Positions 31,076-43,050 are shown, numbered from the stretch's first letter. The stretch is 64,000 bases of DNA from Branchipolynoe longqiensis (GCA_030323885.1 CM059191.1:102472292-102536291); one strand, 5' to 3'. Numbers and translations are program-made. Notes: generated by a model not told the origin, from the letters alone.

Positions 31076-31332
31076 ATGACAATGTCTGTGCCTAGCAAGA
31101 TTATATCTAGTGACTTAAGATAACCATAAACTCATAGTATAGGGAACTACAGATAGCTTGATCTAGTAAACATGTCGAGGTCGTCCCTATCAAGCATTAC
31201 ACACAGTTTTTTTATATTTTAGTAACACATACAGAAAGACCAAAAACTGAAGTTAAGACTCTTGACACTCGGCCAACAATCTACGGCTGTTGGGAGGGTG
31301 GGTGGGTGGAAACGAATTCTGTGTCAGTTGAC
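31076..31332. other. Spacer without recognised feature
   Basis: No repeat boundary or coding signal is recognised. Confidence 0.35.
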
Positions 31333-31344
31333 TGTTATCTGTTT

Positions 31345-31585
31345 GTTTGTTGTTGTTTTACGTCCTAGCAACATCTAAGGTCATATCAGGACGGGTACCG
31401 ACTTGTGACAGTGCGCACTCATGGCAACTTTATAGTGCTGTCCCACTGGGATACCAGGCCACCAGCACCTTGAACTGATATCCCACTCAGTCACATTATC
31501 CTGATACTGAGCTAACTAGTCCTTGCACTATCCTAATAATGCCGAGCGCCTGGCTAGGAAGCAACAAGTATAAATTGTTAAGTCA
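31345..31585 (-). mobile_element. SINE-1 copy, head missing, 12-bp TSD
   Basis: Minus orientation, 241 bp, bracketed by TGTTATCTGTTT at 31333-31344 and 31586-31597. It stops before the tRNA-like head, so it is 5'-truncated, as expected of target-primed insertion. Confidence 0.9.
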
Positions 31586-31597
31586 TGTTATCTGTTT

Positions 31598-31889
31598 TAG
31601 CTCAAGCGAATAACTGACTAATCTGATGCGAAGGAATACCACAATGCCTACATTACTAAGAGAACTTGTATTTGTTATTAGTATTATGGTGACTGCAACA
31701 AGTTACTCCGGATACCGGGTCATCTTACATTTTTTGTGATGCATTACTAGGATAGCTGACGGTAGAAAGTTTTCGGTGGGTGTTAGTTGTTACTATAAAA
31801 CTATCAGGATTGAGTGATTTAACTCAGGAACTAGCGTGTAGAGACTATTTCTTTTAATTTAAGGCTATTTACTATGGTAAGGGAGGCAC
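31598..31889. other. Spacer without recognised feature
   Basis: No coding or repeat signal is recognised between the SINE and the tandem array. Confidence 0.35.
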
Positions 31890-32712
31890 CTAATACATGG
31901 TGCACACACCGCATCGCTATCAGCGTATACTACTAACACGTGCTTCAAACGCCGCAGCACATTCAGCGAATCATCATCATCATGCTGTCGGTCGCGATGC
32001 GACAAAGACTGCTTTCATTACTTGACTGCCGCTCTCCATTCAGCGAATACTAATAGTAATACGGGGTACACACGCCACAGCGGTATCAGTGTATACTACT
32101 AAGACGTTCTTCAAATGCTGCAACACAATCAGCATATACTAATACATGGTGCACACACCGCAGCACTATCAGCGTATACTACTAAGACGTGCGTCAAACA
32201 GCGCAGCACCATCAGCGTGTACTCATACGTGGTGCACAAACCGCAGTGCTATCAGCGTATACAATCAGCGTATACTAATACGTGGTACACATGCCATAGC
32301 ACAATCAGCGTGTACTAATACATGGTACACATGCTGCAGCGCTATCAGCGTATACTACTAACACGTGCTTCAAACACCGCAGCACCATCAGCGTATACTA
32401 ATACGTGGTACACATGCTGCAGCGCTATCAGCGTATACTACTAACACATGCTTCAAACACCGTGGCACCATCAGCGTATACTAATACGTGGTGCACGCGC
32501 CGCAGTGCTATCAGTATCAGGGTATACTACTTATATGTGGTGCACACACCGCAGCACCATCAGCGTATACTAATATGTGGTGCACACGCCACATCGCTCT
32601 CAGTGTATACTACTAATAATATGTAGTAATACGTGGTGCACACGTCGCAGTGCTATCAGCGTATACTCATATGTACTTCAAATGCTGCAGCAGGGTCAGC
32701 GTGTCATGATAC
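31890..32712. repeat. ~40/80-bp tandem array (ATCAGCGTATACTA)
   Basis: Units share ATCAGCGTATACTA, CTAATACGTGGTGCACAC or CTAACACGTGCTTCAAAC, and GCCGCAGCAC. Two ~40-bp types tend to alternate, giving ~80-bp dimers. A LINE-A 3' end is inserted at 31972-32037. Confidence 0.88.
31972..32037 (-). mobile_element. 66-bp LINE-A 3' end with 11-bp TSD
   Basis: Only the last 66 bp of LINE-A (ending GACAGCATGATGATGATGA on the minus strand) are inserted. They are bracketed by the perfect repeat ATTCAGCGAAT at 31961-31971 and 32038-32048. The site lies inside a satellite unit. This is an extreme 5' truncation of a LINE insertion. Confidence 0.92.
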
Positions 32713-32715
32713 ATT

Positions 32716-32877
32716 GATAGTGTTTTGAACGTTGGTAGTGTTTTGAATGTACGTAGGGGTAGTGTTTTGAACTTAACAGTAGTGTTTGGAACTTTGGTTC
32801 AAAACACTACCATAGTGTTTTGAACTTCGGTTCAAAACACTATCGTAGTGTTTTGAACGGGGTAGTGTTTTGAACGT
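32716..32877. repeat. GTTCAAAACACTA word array P, copy 2
   Basis: Eight near-exact copies of AGTGTTTTGAAC or GTTCAAAACACT. Two inverted pairs are separated by only CCA or TCG, forming hairpins. Related to 23086-23262. Confidence 0.85.
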
Positions 32878-33543
32878 CCTACACCGACATCAGACTAGTT
32901 CCATTGATAGCCACACGGCGGCGCTGATTGGTGGAGCTATGGGGTAGCAGCCATTGGGCACGTGGGGCATTGTCGGCACGCGATGTGTGGTGTGAAACCG
33001 GAAGCGCAATCAAACTGCGCACGCGCGACGCAGTGCTACAACAACAACATCCCTGCCGCCGATAAGTTTCCTTTAAACCGCGACAATCATGAAATAGGCG
33101 ACTTTCTGTCGGAGTAATATGAATAGAATGCACGCTACTCTCAGTTCGATTTAGTCCTGCATCCAATGTACCGGGTAGGGGTCACCACTGGATTCTCAAG
33201 CTGTCTGGATTTTGTTAAGTTGTATTGAAAAAACAAGCATGTTTGAAAACAAAAAACAAAACAGATAAGTGTAAGCTGTCACGGTCTACTGCTTGCTTAG
33301 TCATGACCAGGGAACCTAACAAACTATATGTCCATAATATATGATTTACTTATATTGGAATACAAAATAATCATATTTTGGCTATAGCATTGTGTTGCTT
33401 GTATATTGGAATTAGTCAATTGTCCTGGGAAACCACCAGGATTTGTTATAATAATCACTTTTCTTAGAATCATGATGAAAGGCAGAATATAAACTGCTAA
33501 TCTAACATACACACAAGGAGGTGTGTTGTTGTTTTAGCAGTCT
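32878..33543. other. No gene recognised
   Basis: A CpG-containing segment (32880-33060), then AT-rich sequence. The minus-strand frame 32879-33166 has no recognisable domain. Confidence 0.4.
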
Positions 33544-33554
33544 ACCCAAGTATG

Positions 33555-34015
33555 CAGGTATTGCAGTACCTCAGGGAGTTTGACGCCTCTGCCCTGCAGA
33601 GTTGTAAACCACTGCCTTGTGGTACAGGTTCTTGACAGAACCGAAGGCTAAGGGAGCAAACCCTAAACAGAAAACCATGTCACTGTGGCAGCATTAAGGG
33701 CAGTTGATATGGAACTCCTAACATCTCCCGACCAGCCACTGCAGGGGCAAATAGCTTTGCGCCTGTCTGGACATGTTCTTGCCGGTGTGAAACCTTATTT
33801 GCTCCCCGAGAGAGTGCCGCTGGTAACTTGCAAAAGCCAGCAGCACTTCAACACTTTTGCAGGCAGCTTTCATGAAATGTACCTGAAGTTGAGAGACATT
33901 AAGACCGACTCATGGACATCACTCTCACAGCATAGAGCTAAATGGAGAGCGGCCGTCAAGTAATGAAAGCAGTCTTTGTCGCATCGCGACCGACAGCATG
34001 ATGATGATGATGATG
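33555..34015 (+). mobile_element. LINE-A internally deleted copy, 11-bp TSD
   Basis: 461 bp bracketed by ACCCAAGTATG at 33544-33554 and 34016-34026. It keeps the LINE-A leader (CAGGTATTGCAGTACCTCAG to GCAGGCAGCTTTC) joined directly to the last codons of the ORF (LKLRDIKTDSW ... AVK, stop at 33961-33963), then the 3' tail with ATG repeats. Nearly all of the ORF is deleted. Confidence 0.92.
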
Positions 34016-34026
34016 ACCCAAGTATG

Positions 34027-34414
34027 GCCACCGAAGATGGGTGTGCCCGTCAGTGTGGGATTTCTGCGTCTCTGAGACATATTCATCTGTCACCATCTCT
34101 AGTTCTCTCTAATAACAACATGGGATTTGATGAGATTTATTAATAGATTTATTCCAGTATAATTATTATTATTATTGGAGAACATGGTTTTTAATTTGCT
34201 TTTCTTCCATATTTATATTTTATATTTCTAGTATTCTTGTATTTGTGTTGTTTGTATTATTATCATCAATGCTCTTGGTATACTTATACACATGCTTAGA
34301 ATATCCTGTAAATGTTGTCGATATTGCCCCAATCTGGAGTTAAGTTTATGTATTTATCATTTGGTTAAAATGGTTATTATGCAACACCTTGGTAGATGAA
34401 TTTCATATAATTAT
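34027..34414. other. No gene recognised
   Basis: AT-rich spacer with an ATT microsatellite near 34160. No coding signal. Confidence 0.4.
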
Positions 34415-34920
34415 TACTCATGCATTACCACCATGACCACCACCATGACCACCACCATGCCAACCATGACCACCACTATGACCACCACCACCACCACCAT
34501 CACCATCACCATCACCACCACCACACAATCAACACCATGACCATCACCATGACCATCACCACCATGACCAACATCACCATCACCACGACTACCGCCACCA
34601 CCACCATCACCATCGCAATCAATACCATCACCATCACCCCCATCATGACCATCACTACCATCATGACAACCATCATGACCACCATCATGACCACCACCAT
34701 GACCACCACCATCAACACCATCACCACCACCACCAACATCACCGCCACCACCACAACTACAACCACCACCATCATCATCACCACAACCACACAACCCCCA
34801 CCACCACTGCCACCACCACTCCACCATCATTATCATGCCCATCATCACCATGACCATGAAGATTACCATCACCATCATCATCACCATCACCACCACCGTC
34901 CTCAACAGAATTATGAAGAC
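34415..34920. repeat. CAY triplet repeat tract
   Basis: About 500 bp of CAC/CAT/ACC triplets on the plus strand. The poly-His, Thr/Ile and Val/Met frames on both strands are consequences of the triplet repeat, and no promoter or domain supports a gene. Confidence 0.95.
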
Positions 34921-34984
34921 AGCTTTCATTCCAAATGGCAGGAAGATCACTAATTTGGTGTTAACGAATACAATATTCTGTTGA

Positions 34985-35300
34985 ATTACACTTTTTGTTT
35001 TGTTTAAATTTGATGTCATTCAAAAGAACAAGGTGAATACTTTTCTCATATGATTTAATTTAAGTTGCATAGTTCGATCGTATTGAGTTTCTGTCATTTT
35101 CTGAGATTATCTCTATTAGATTGATCGCTATAACGCACCTTACTTTAATCTGAAATAACTTTTATTTTAAATGGCTAATTTTTAGAGATATTTGAAGTGC
35201 AGATATGCAATATTAATTTTGACAAGCTCGCCAACAATCTGACACCATGAGCTTCTGCTGTAACAGGTTCTATTAAATTGTCTCAGTATTTATCCCATTC
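34985..35300. repeat. Dispersed repeat related to 42780-43050
   Basis: The segments share phrases in the same order (GTAGATCAATTATATTAAGC against TTAGATTGATCGCTATAACG; AGATATTTGAAGTGCAGATATGCAATA against AGATATGTGAAGTGAAACG; GCTTCTGCTG against GCTTCAGCAG). Old and degenerate. Confidence 0.55.
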
Positions 35301-36296
35301 TATGTAGCACCAAAGGTTTAATAAGTGCATCAGTATCTAAGTTAAGATATGTAGAATTGGTCATGTTGCATAGTCAACATGGGTAATTCGGGATCGACAC
35401 GGGACTCATGCCTCCCACCGTTACCCCATCCCCCGACCTATACCGTAGTTCCCCCTTTAACTATAGGGGGCCCGGAGGCGACTCCAGGTGGCGCCCCCAA
35501 CCCCGCATGCTGGTAATCCCCACTTGAACCCGACCCACACCCCTGTGACGTCACTTCCGCCATCCCGCCTCTCCAGACGGCACTTCACCTCCAGACGCCG
35601 ACCGGAGACCACCTCCCTCCTTTTCTCACCACCCCACCCGACCCTACTTTCAGACTGTGGGTTGAGTGCCTGGTTCACGCAGAGACTCAAACTTTCACCT
35701 TCTTGTTATTGACCTCATATTGACCTTTACCTATATGTCTTCTTCTATCTAGATTATATAAATTCCATACTAAATAGTCCCGTGTCGTGTCCTGAATTAA
35801 AGGTAAATAATGGTTTTGGTTTTGAAGATTTGATGTTTTCATCGGCCTCTGCAGCTTTAGCTACAAGACGCTAACAGAGTTGACAGTGTTGACACTGTTT
35901 CCACAAGTAACTCACCATATCGACCTCTGAGATGGAACTGACGCTTGAGACGAACATGGTGACGCCGACCTCGACCGGTGGACCTGGAAGAAGAAGAACC
36001 TGGGTGGTTAGGTGGTGGCTTGGAAGGGCGTCCCCAACATACTTTTTTTAAAGCTGTTAAAAATGCGTCGGGCTAAATTGTATACATATACAGGAATATC
36101 TGCAGGTAAGTGGCAAGTCTGCTCTTTTCCAGGCTTAGTTAATGAATGAATGGGAGTTCAGACAGCATTCATGACTTTACAATATCGCCATTTTATTACG
36201 AAATAGCGAAATAGCGAATGGTAGACAGGAAGTGTGAACACTTATTTGTCTCTCATTTTTGCTTGAGTGCAAGTAAATATGCAACACAAGGAATAA
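35301..36296. other. No gene recognised
   Basis: Mixed sequence, with a GC-richer part at 35395-35690. Two opposing frames (35457-35690 and 35488-35712) have no recognisable domain. AAATAGCGAAATAGCGAATG near 36200 is a small duplication. Confidence 0.4.
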
Positions 36297-36500
36297 TTAG
36301 TAGCATGTGGTGAATACGGGGTCGAGTTTCCCTGGATCATCAGCCCATGCTTTTTCTAATCTGTTCTTGAATGAATTTATTGACTCGGCATCAATAACAT
36401 TTTGTGGGAGACTGTTCCATATATTTATGATCCTGTTTGAGAAACTGAGTCCACCATCTTGTTTACGAATCTGCCCAGCGTTGAAATCAAGCACGCTCAC
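36297..36500 (-). pseudogene. LINE-C reverse transcriptase C-terminal fragment
   Basis: The frame reads SVLDFNAGQIRKQDGGLSFS, then NRIINIWNSLPQNVIDAESI and NSFKNRLEKAW. The FSNR..N.WNSLP.....A.S...FK..LD/E pattern is the well-known end of RT in CR1/Jockey-type LINEs. An in-frame stop lies just upstream, so only the last ~67 codons remain. It differs from LINE-A and LINE-B. Confidence 0.8.
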
Positions 36501-36802
36501 GGGAGCTTATACTCTATGGGCAGAGTAAATACTTTGTCAATAAAAAAAAAAAAAATGTCTCCATAGTGACGCTGGATGCTTTGATGTCTGAGGTACATGT
36601 GAATGCAGTGAGAGTGCATCCGAGCCACTGTCTAGGCGACATTAAACCGGTTTCCAAAGTCATGAATTAACCATGGTATGATGTTACTAGCAACATGTAC
36701 AATTCCATTGAAATCATGTAAAAAATACTGAAAATGAAATAAAAAAATAAAAAATAAAAATCGCCTGCCCGACCTTGATTTGTGTGATCAAAAGGACGAT
36801 CA
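36501..36802. other. Spacer, A-rich
   Basis: Contains an A run at 36542-36555 and an AATAAAAAATAAAAA stretch near 36740. No gene. Confidence 0.4.
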
Positions 36803-37124
36803 CCAATTGTTGTTGTATTTTTTTTGGTCCATTAGTTGTTTAAGCAGTGGAAATTTCAGTCATAGACGACTGGTCTTCCTCATTCCACTGCTGGTCGATA
36901 GAAAGCCCGAGCCTACACTTTTACCGACCCAAGGGATTTTTAACCTCCCACACCACATAGACATGGTATGAGAGCAACCGGCCTTTGATGACGCTGTAAG
37001 TTATACACAGTGGTGGAAATCCAAATTGGCAGAGCTGGGGGCATGGGGAATCGAACTGCCGACCCTCAGATTAGGAGTCTGACCTAGAAAAAAGTCAGAC
37101 ACACTAACCACTCCGCCACAGAGA
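36803..37124 (-). mobile_element. SINE-2 copy
   Basis: Minus orientation. The tRNA-like head is at the right, with the A box as CCACTCCGCCA at 37108-37118 and the B-box complement GGAATCGAAC near 37050. The body contains AAGCCCGAGCCTACACTTTT and GGTATGAGAGCAACCGGCC, and the 3' end reads TGGTCCATTAG before a T-rich tail. Confidence 0.88.
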
Positions 37125-37657
37125 ACATATTTGGCCTAAGTGTACCATTACCACCACGCCAAGGGTAATATATGAAACTATCTATTATTCTATTAACAGT
37201 GTAAAATAAATGTTAAATCAAACACCACAAAATAAAACAAGTTCATAACGTTCTCGAATACACGTCGTTTCCGGTGGGAGTCGCGCATATCGCGCAGTGT
37301 GCGCCTGCCTTGCTGAGACGATCCGTCAAGCGTCACGCACCAGCCGCCACCTGGTGCTAAGCAAAACACATCCCGCACGCGTTACTTCACGCCAGGCGAT
37401 AATCGGATCAGTTCGCGCAGCCTGAGCAGCGCCCGGGCGGTGGTGACGCGCACCAACCCCAACCCCCCCCCCCCCCCCCCCCCCCCCTCGCCTCACACCG
37501 CCTCACACTGCCACCTCCGCTGGTAGATCTGGATGCCGCAAACCGGTGGGGCCTTGTCGTGATATAGGAGCAGGTCAATAGATGGCGACTGTCGTTAAAG
37601 TGCCATGTTTTACTATCTGCCTGAAGGAAAGGGCGGTCACCGGCAAGAGTCCGCCAT
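37125..37657. other. No gene; poly-C run
   Basis: A CpG-rich stretch (37255-37440), then a run of about 27 C at 37460-37487 that is likely to be length-unreliable. No coding signal is recognised. Confidence 0.45.
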
Positions 37658-38562
37658 TTTGTTTACAAGGGCGCTATTTTACTTATGAGTTCGCCATTTT
37701 ACTTTTGAGTCGCCATTTTTATTACGAGTCCACCATCTTGTTTACGAATCTGCCATTTTGTTTCTGAGTCTGGCATTTCATTTACAAATCTGCCATTTTA
37801 ATTACAAGTCCGCAATTCTGTTTACGAGTCTGCCATTTTGCTTAGGAGTCACCAATTTGTTTACAAGTCCAACATTGTGCTTACTAGTCTTCCATCTTAT
37901 TTACAGGTATGCCATTTTCTTTGGGAGACTGCCATTTTGTTTATGAGTCTGCCATTTTGTTTATGAGTCTGTCATTTTGTTTATGAGTCTGTCATTTTGT
38001 TTATGAGTCTGCCATCTTGATTATGAGTCTGCCATTTTGTTTATGAGTCTGCCATCTTGATTATGATTCTGCCATTTTGTTTATGAGTCTGCCATTTTGT
38101 TTATGAGTCTGCCATTTTGTTTATGAGTCTGCCATCTTGATTATGATTCTGCCATTTTGTTTATGAGTCTGCCATCTTGATTATGATTTGGCCATTTTGT
38201 TTATGAGTCTGTCATTTTGTTTATGAGTCTGCCATTTTGTTTATGAGTCTGCCATCTTGATTTCGATTCTGCCATTTTGTTTATGAGTCCGCCATTTCGT
38301 TTTTGAGTCTGCCATCTTTCCTACGAGTCCACCATTTTGTTTTTGAGTCCAACATTTTGTTTACGCATCTGCCATTTTGTTCACGAGCCAAACATTTTGT
38401 TTATGATTCCACTATTTCATTTATGAGTTTGCCATTTCGTTTACGAGTCTTGACATTTTGATTATGAGTCAGCCATTTTGTTTGTGAATCCACCATTTTT
38501 TTAATGATTCTCTCATTTCTTTACGATTCAGCCATTTTGTTTATGAGTTTGCCATTTTTTGC
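37658..38562. repeat. 20-bp satellite (TGCCATTTTGTTTATGAGTC)
   Basis: About 45 units of TGCCATTTTGTTTATGAGTC. Units at both edges are diverged; 37930-38280 is nearly uniform, with a CATCTTGATTATG variant recurring every second to fourth unit. Confidence 0.95.
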
Positions 38563-38999
38563 AACTGGCTGTGGTGACCTATTATGTTACAGTTAGTGAA
38601 TCCTAGAACAAGTAGTCATAGATAAAAGATTCATCCCGAAGCGGAGTAGGAGGTGAATGTCAACCCTACCTAAATCCAAGGAAAACCTATTTTGGTAGGA
38701 ATCAATTTGTTGTAAATAAGCGGTGGATGTAGTTTGGGCCAGTGCACAATTGTTATCTATGTTGATGTAAAGTTGGGAAATTGTGAGAGAATGAAAAAAA
38801 TCCCCCACCAAGATAGCAGCCAAAGAAAGCTGTAGATTAACTTTTAAAATCTATGAATCTACATGAATTAATCAATTATTCACCCACACATTAGCATAGT
38901 ATGGTAGCTAAGTATTTAAACAATATATGTATCATATGTAATTGCAAAATCATGTAGGTATTTGTCTAAGAGTAGACAAGCTGCACCCCACCTATGACA
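38563..38999. other. No gene recognised
   Basis: AT-rich spacer between two satellites. Confidence 0.4.
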
Positions 39000-40155
39000 T
39001 ACGTAATAAGAGGGGATGGAGTGATGAGGAAATGAGAGGGGAGGGAGTGAGGAGGGGATGAGAGGGGAGGGAGTGAGGAGGCAATGATAGGGATGGGAGT
39101 GAGGTGAGAATGAGAGGGAAGGGAGTGAGGAGGCAATGAGAGGGAAGGGAGTGTGGAGGGAATGAGAGGGGAGGGAGTGAGGAGGCATTGAGAGGGAAGG
39201 GAGTGTGGAGGGAATGAGAGGGGAGGGAGTGAGGAGGGAATGAGAGGGGAGGGAGTGAGGTGGGAATGAGAGGGGAGGGAGTGAGGAGGCAATGATAGGG
39301 ATGGGAGTGAGGTGAGAATGAGAGGGAAGGGAGTGAGGTGAGAATGAGAGGGAAGGGAGTGAGGAGGGGATGAGAGGGAGGGAGTGAGGTGGGAATGCTA
39401 GGGATGGGAGTGAGGAAGGGATGAGAGGGGAGGGAGTGAGGAGGGATGATAGGGATGGGAGTGAGGTGAGAATGAGAGGGAAGGGAGTGAGGAGGGATGA
39501 GAAGGGAGGGAGTGAGGAGGGGATGAGAGGGGAGGGAGTGAGGAGGGAATGATAGGGATGGGAGTGAGGTGGGAATGAGAGGGAGTGAGTGAGGAGGGAA
39601 TGAGAGGGGACGGAGTGGGGAGGGAATGAGAGGGGAGTGAGTGAGGAGGGAATGAGAGGGGGGGGAGTGAGGTGAGAATGAGAGGGAAGGGAGTGAGGTG
39701 GGGATGAGAGGGAAGGGAGTGTGGAGGGAATGAGAGGGGAGTGAGTGAGGAGGCATTGATAGGGATGGGAGTGAGGTGAGAATGAGAGGGGAGGGAGTGA
39801 GGAGGGATGAGAGGGAAGGGAGTGACGTGGGAATGAGAGGGGAGGGAGTGAGGTGGGAATGAGAGGGGAGGGAGTGAGGCGGGAATGAGAGGGGAGGGAG
39901 TGAGGTGGGAATGAGAGGGGAGGGAGTGAGGAGGGAATGAGAGGGGACGGAGTGAGGTGGGAATGAGAGGGGAGTGAGTGAGGAGGGAATGAGAGGGAAG
40001 GGAGTGAGAAGGGAATGAGAGGGGAGGGAGTGAGGTGGGAATGAGAGGGAAGGGAGTGAGGATGGAATGAGAGGGGAGGGAGTGAGGAGGGAATGAAAGG
40101 GAAGGGAGTGAGGAGGGAACGAGAGGGGAGGGAGAGGGGAGGGAGTGAGGTGGGG
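39000..40155. repeat. 26-bp G-rich satellite (GAATGAGAGGGGAGGGAGTG)
   Basis: About 44 units of period 26 (GAATGAGAGGGGAGGGAGTG followed by AGGTGG or AGGAGG). The plus strand is purine-only for long runs, with GGGG and GGG blocks in every unit. The minus-strand 460-codon Pro/Ser/Leu frame is a by-product, as shown by its repeated frame-independent periodicity. Confidence 0.95.
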
Positions 40156-40514
40156 ATTACCGTTTTCTGCAATCCTGTTTTATAGGAGGTAAATGTGAAA
40201 GATCCGGCTATGCAAGGGACAGGAGAATACAGGAGGAGAGAACCGGATGAAGCTGAGCGGAAGTGTGCACATATCGCATCCGGTTGTTTTGTGCGCATTT
40301 TGGAAAGGTGCCAGAAATAAATTGTTTAAAGTGTCGCCACCGTCGCCCAGTAATGACGCCGCTTCCCATTCATTGTCTCCTGTCTCGCAGGAGCATCCCT
40401 GGTAACCCTGGTAATCCTAGGTCATCACTGATTATACCTAGTACCTGCATTGTGGTAAACATTGGTATTGGCCACATATTCAGGTAATGCTGAGGTCACC
40501 AAGGTAGCGATAAA

Positions 40515-40965
40515 GGCCCTGTCACACTGTGCCGTATTGCATCAGTGTATGCCAATGTATGTGAGTTTGTGCCAACACGTTGGTGTACGATGTTGTACGC
40601 TGGCGTACGCTGTTGTACGTTGTTGTACGCTGGTGTACACTGGCGTACAATGACATACACTGGCGTACACTGGCGTACACTGATGTACACTGGTATACGC
40701 TGATGTATGCTAGTGTACGCTGGTTTATGCTGGCATACGCTGGTTATATGCTGGTGTACGCTGTTGTACGCTGGTGTATGCTGTTGTACGTTGGATTACA
40801 CTGGTGTATATTGGAGTACGCTGGTATACGCTGGTGTACCCTGGTGTATGTTGGTGTATGGGTATGCTTGGCATAAGTAGTATTTTGAAGCATGTTCAAA
40901 ATTCCCCCCATATGACATCGTGTGTTGCATATATTGACAATACACTTATGCAGTGTGACAGGGCC
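40515..40965. mobile_element. Word-array TIR element F, copy d (GTACRCTGG type)
   Basis: The ends GGCCCTGTCACACT and AGTGTGACAGGGCC are inverted repeats, flanked by TAAA on both sides (GATAAA left, TTAAAG right). The body iterates TGTACGCTGG and GCGTACACTG at 10-11 bp steps from 40580 to 40870. Near the right end ATTTTGAAGCATGTTCAAAA (about 40881-40900) matches the F core palindrome. The TCGAGC word is absent. Confidence 0.82.
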
Positions 40966-42430
40966 TTAAAGATCAATTGTGTAAAGTGATTGGTTTTGTC
41001 CAATTTCGAACCTTGGACCTTCCGCAAGGGAATCCATCTGTAAAAATATACGGATTGTCGGTTCGGATTTATATATTGGCAAAGAACATTGTTATTCTTG
41101 CGCGACGGAGTGGGAACCAGGATTATGTAACAGAGAAGCAATGGGTGCCCCACTCGCTGTGTGACATAAGCGCCTATGTGGAAATGTTATAACACATAGC
41201 AACCGAGATTGTGATGTGATCTTTATACTTAAGAGACGGTTAATAATTATTGAAATGTTCCCTCCATGCACCAGAAAGAATGCAAGTGGAGGGGAAGGGC
41301 AATTTTAGTATATGTTTGTTGTAACTGTCTGCAACTACCTGCTACCGTGGGGCCGATGGGCAAGCACACCCAGCTATCCTGCATACATTATGGACACCAC
41401 CTGCAGCTTGGGGTTCAGTGACAGCTGCCCCTATTAGGGCATCACCTACCCAGGCTGTGGAGGGTGTCTGATTGGCTGGCTGTGTGAGCCCAGTCACCTG
41501 CATTCCTTTTACCTGACACACAGACCCTACTCTAGGCACTCTTGGCTAGGCTCTCTAGCAATAGATAACTCCACTTTCTACACTCAAAACTAGAACCTCA
41601 ATTCAAAAGACACTGAGCTGTGTGCAACAACCATGGGACTCAGCTTCAATAGGATGTAGGCACTGATTCTTATAACCAGCAAGAGTCATGATGGTCTGTG
41701 TGGGCAGTTGGTAAGGAGTGAAGGTGATATATAGGTCGCCAGTAGGTGAAAAGGGGTTGATGCCAATAAAACACAACCTCTTCCTTGCGCAACATGTCTT
41801 CCTTTCTTTCTTATGAGAGTGTTGAGAGTAACAACAGGTGGGAACTGACAGACTGTTGTCATAACACACCTGTGGAGACTAGTCTAGTAATGTTTGCGGC
41901 TCAGACGGCTGAGTTCTCATATTATTACACATCGTTCTGCCCAATTCGGCCACCTCGTCCGGTCACATATATAGGAAGTGGCATGCATATGCTGTAGTGT
42001 TGTTGGTTGGGGTTTTACGTCCTAGCAACATCAACTGTCATATCAGGACCCACGGGGCCTGCCTTTGATGAAATGAAAACTTGGTCACGTTAGACGACCT
42101 TTAACCGCTTCATATTACCGCAGCCCGCCAGGTGGCGTGGCGGCTAAGTACCTCCGCTTGCCGTTAGGGGAACTACCGGCGCTGCAGCATGCCACACCCC
42201 ACTCGCCCTAGGGCGAGCACAACGCCTTAGACCTCCTTATTTTCGGGAGAACTATGACGACAAATCGGCACAGACGACCGTCACCAGCCGATCCGTCGCG
42301 AGGCGAAATCTCTCCTGGAAATAACGAGGGCTTCCGCATAAAAAATGGACTAAATGAAAAGACAAAACAACAACAAAAGCAGTATAAAAAAGTAAAACAG
42401 AAAACTACATTGTTAGCGGGAAGCGCAAAC
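40966..42430. other. No gene; one SINE-1 tail fragment
   Basis: No coding frame with a recognisable domain. 42000-42052 holds a SINE-1 3' end in minus orientation (GGGGTTTTACGTCCTAGCAA, then CATATCAGGACC). The rest, including 41340-41560 and 41600-41990, is unrecognised. Confidence 0.45.
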
Positions 42431-42755
42431 CCCATTCCCACCGCCCTGCCCCTGCCTACCCCACTGCCCCTCCCCCTCCCACCTCCCGCCCCCTGCCCAC
42501 CCCCTTCCTCTGCCCACCTCCCGTACCCCTGCCGACTTCCTCCCCCTGCCCACTTCCCCTGCCCTGCCGACTCCCCCCTCCCACTTCCCGCCCCCTGCCC
42601 ACCCCCTTCCTCTGCCCACCTCCCGTTCCCCTGCCGACTTCCTCCCCCCTGCACACCTCCTTCCTATCTTCCCCCTGCCGACTTCCCCGGCCCTGCCGAC
42701 TTCCTCCCCCCTGCCCACCTGCCGTCCCCCTGCCCACCCCCTTCCTCTGTCCACC
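42431..42755. repeat. C-rich tandem repeat (CCCTGCCGACTTCC / CTGCCCACCTCCCG)
   Basis: Repeated CCCTGCCCAC, CCCTGCCGACTTCC and CTTCCTCTGCCCACCTCCCG phrases, about 110 bp apart in places. Gly/Arg or Pro-rich frames are compositional. Confidence 0.9.
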
Positions 42756-42779
42756 TCACCTCCACAATTATTTCCGAGT

Positions 42780-43050
42780 CTCTGCCTTTTTTGTAGATCA
42801 ATTATATTAAGCTGGTCGCTATCATGTTCTTTTCTTTAGTTGGAGTAAACTTGAAAAAGCCGCATGGTTTTGATTTCCGTAATTTCTTTGACATAAATAC
42901 CGTATGTTGATCATTACAATCTACCTTTCTTAAATATGAAGTTTCTTTGAATTAAACCAGCTGAATTTCCAGATATGTGAAGTGAAACGTGCAATAATGA
43001 ATGACATCAGAGGCTTCAGCAGAACGCATTCTATTCTACCGTTCCCTTTT
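42780..43050. repeat. Dispersed repeat related to 34985-35300
   Basis: See 34985-35300. The same ordered phrases are present. AT-rich, non-coding. Confidence 0.5.

Noticed and set aside
34414..35019. Histidine-rich or Val/Met/Gly-rich protein
   Set aside because: CAY triplet repeat read in different frames. No conserved flanking domain.
37460..37487. Poly-C run as a regulatory element
   Set aside because: Homopolymer runs of this length (also near 62896-62924) are prone to sequencing error, and no surrounding gene gives it a role.
38916..40298. 460-codon Pro/Ser/Leu-rich frame on the minus strand
   Set aside because: Translation of the 26-bp purine satellite. Several frames are open at once, and the residue pattern follows the 26-bp period.
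42254..42796. Proline-rich protein frame
   Set aside because: Compositional translation of a C-rich tandem repeat.
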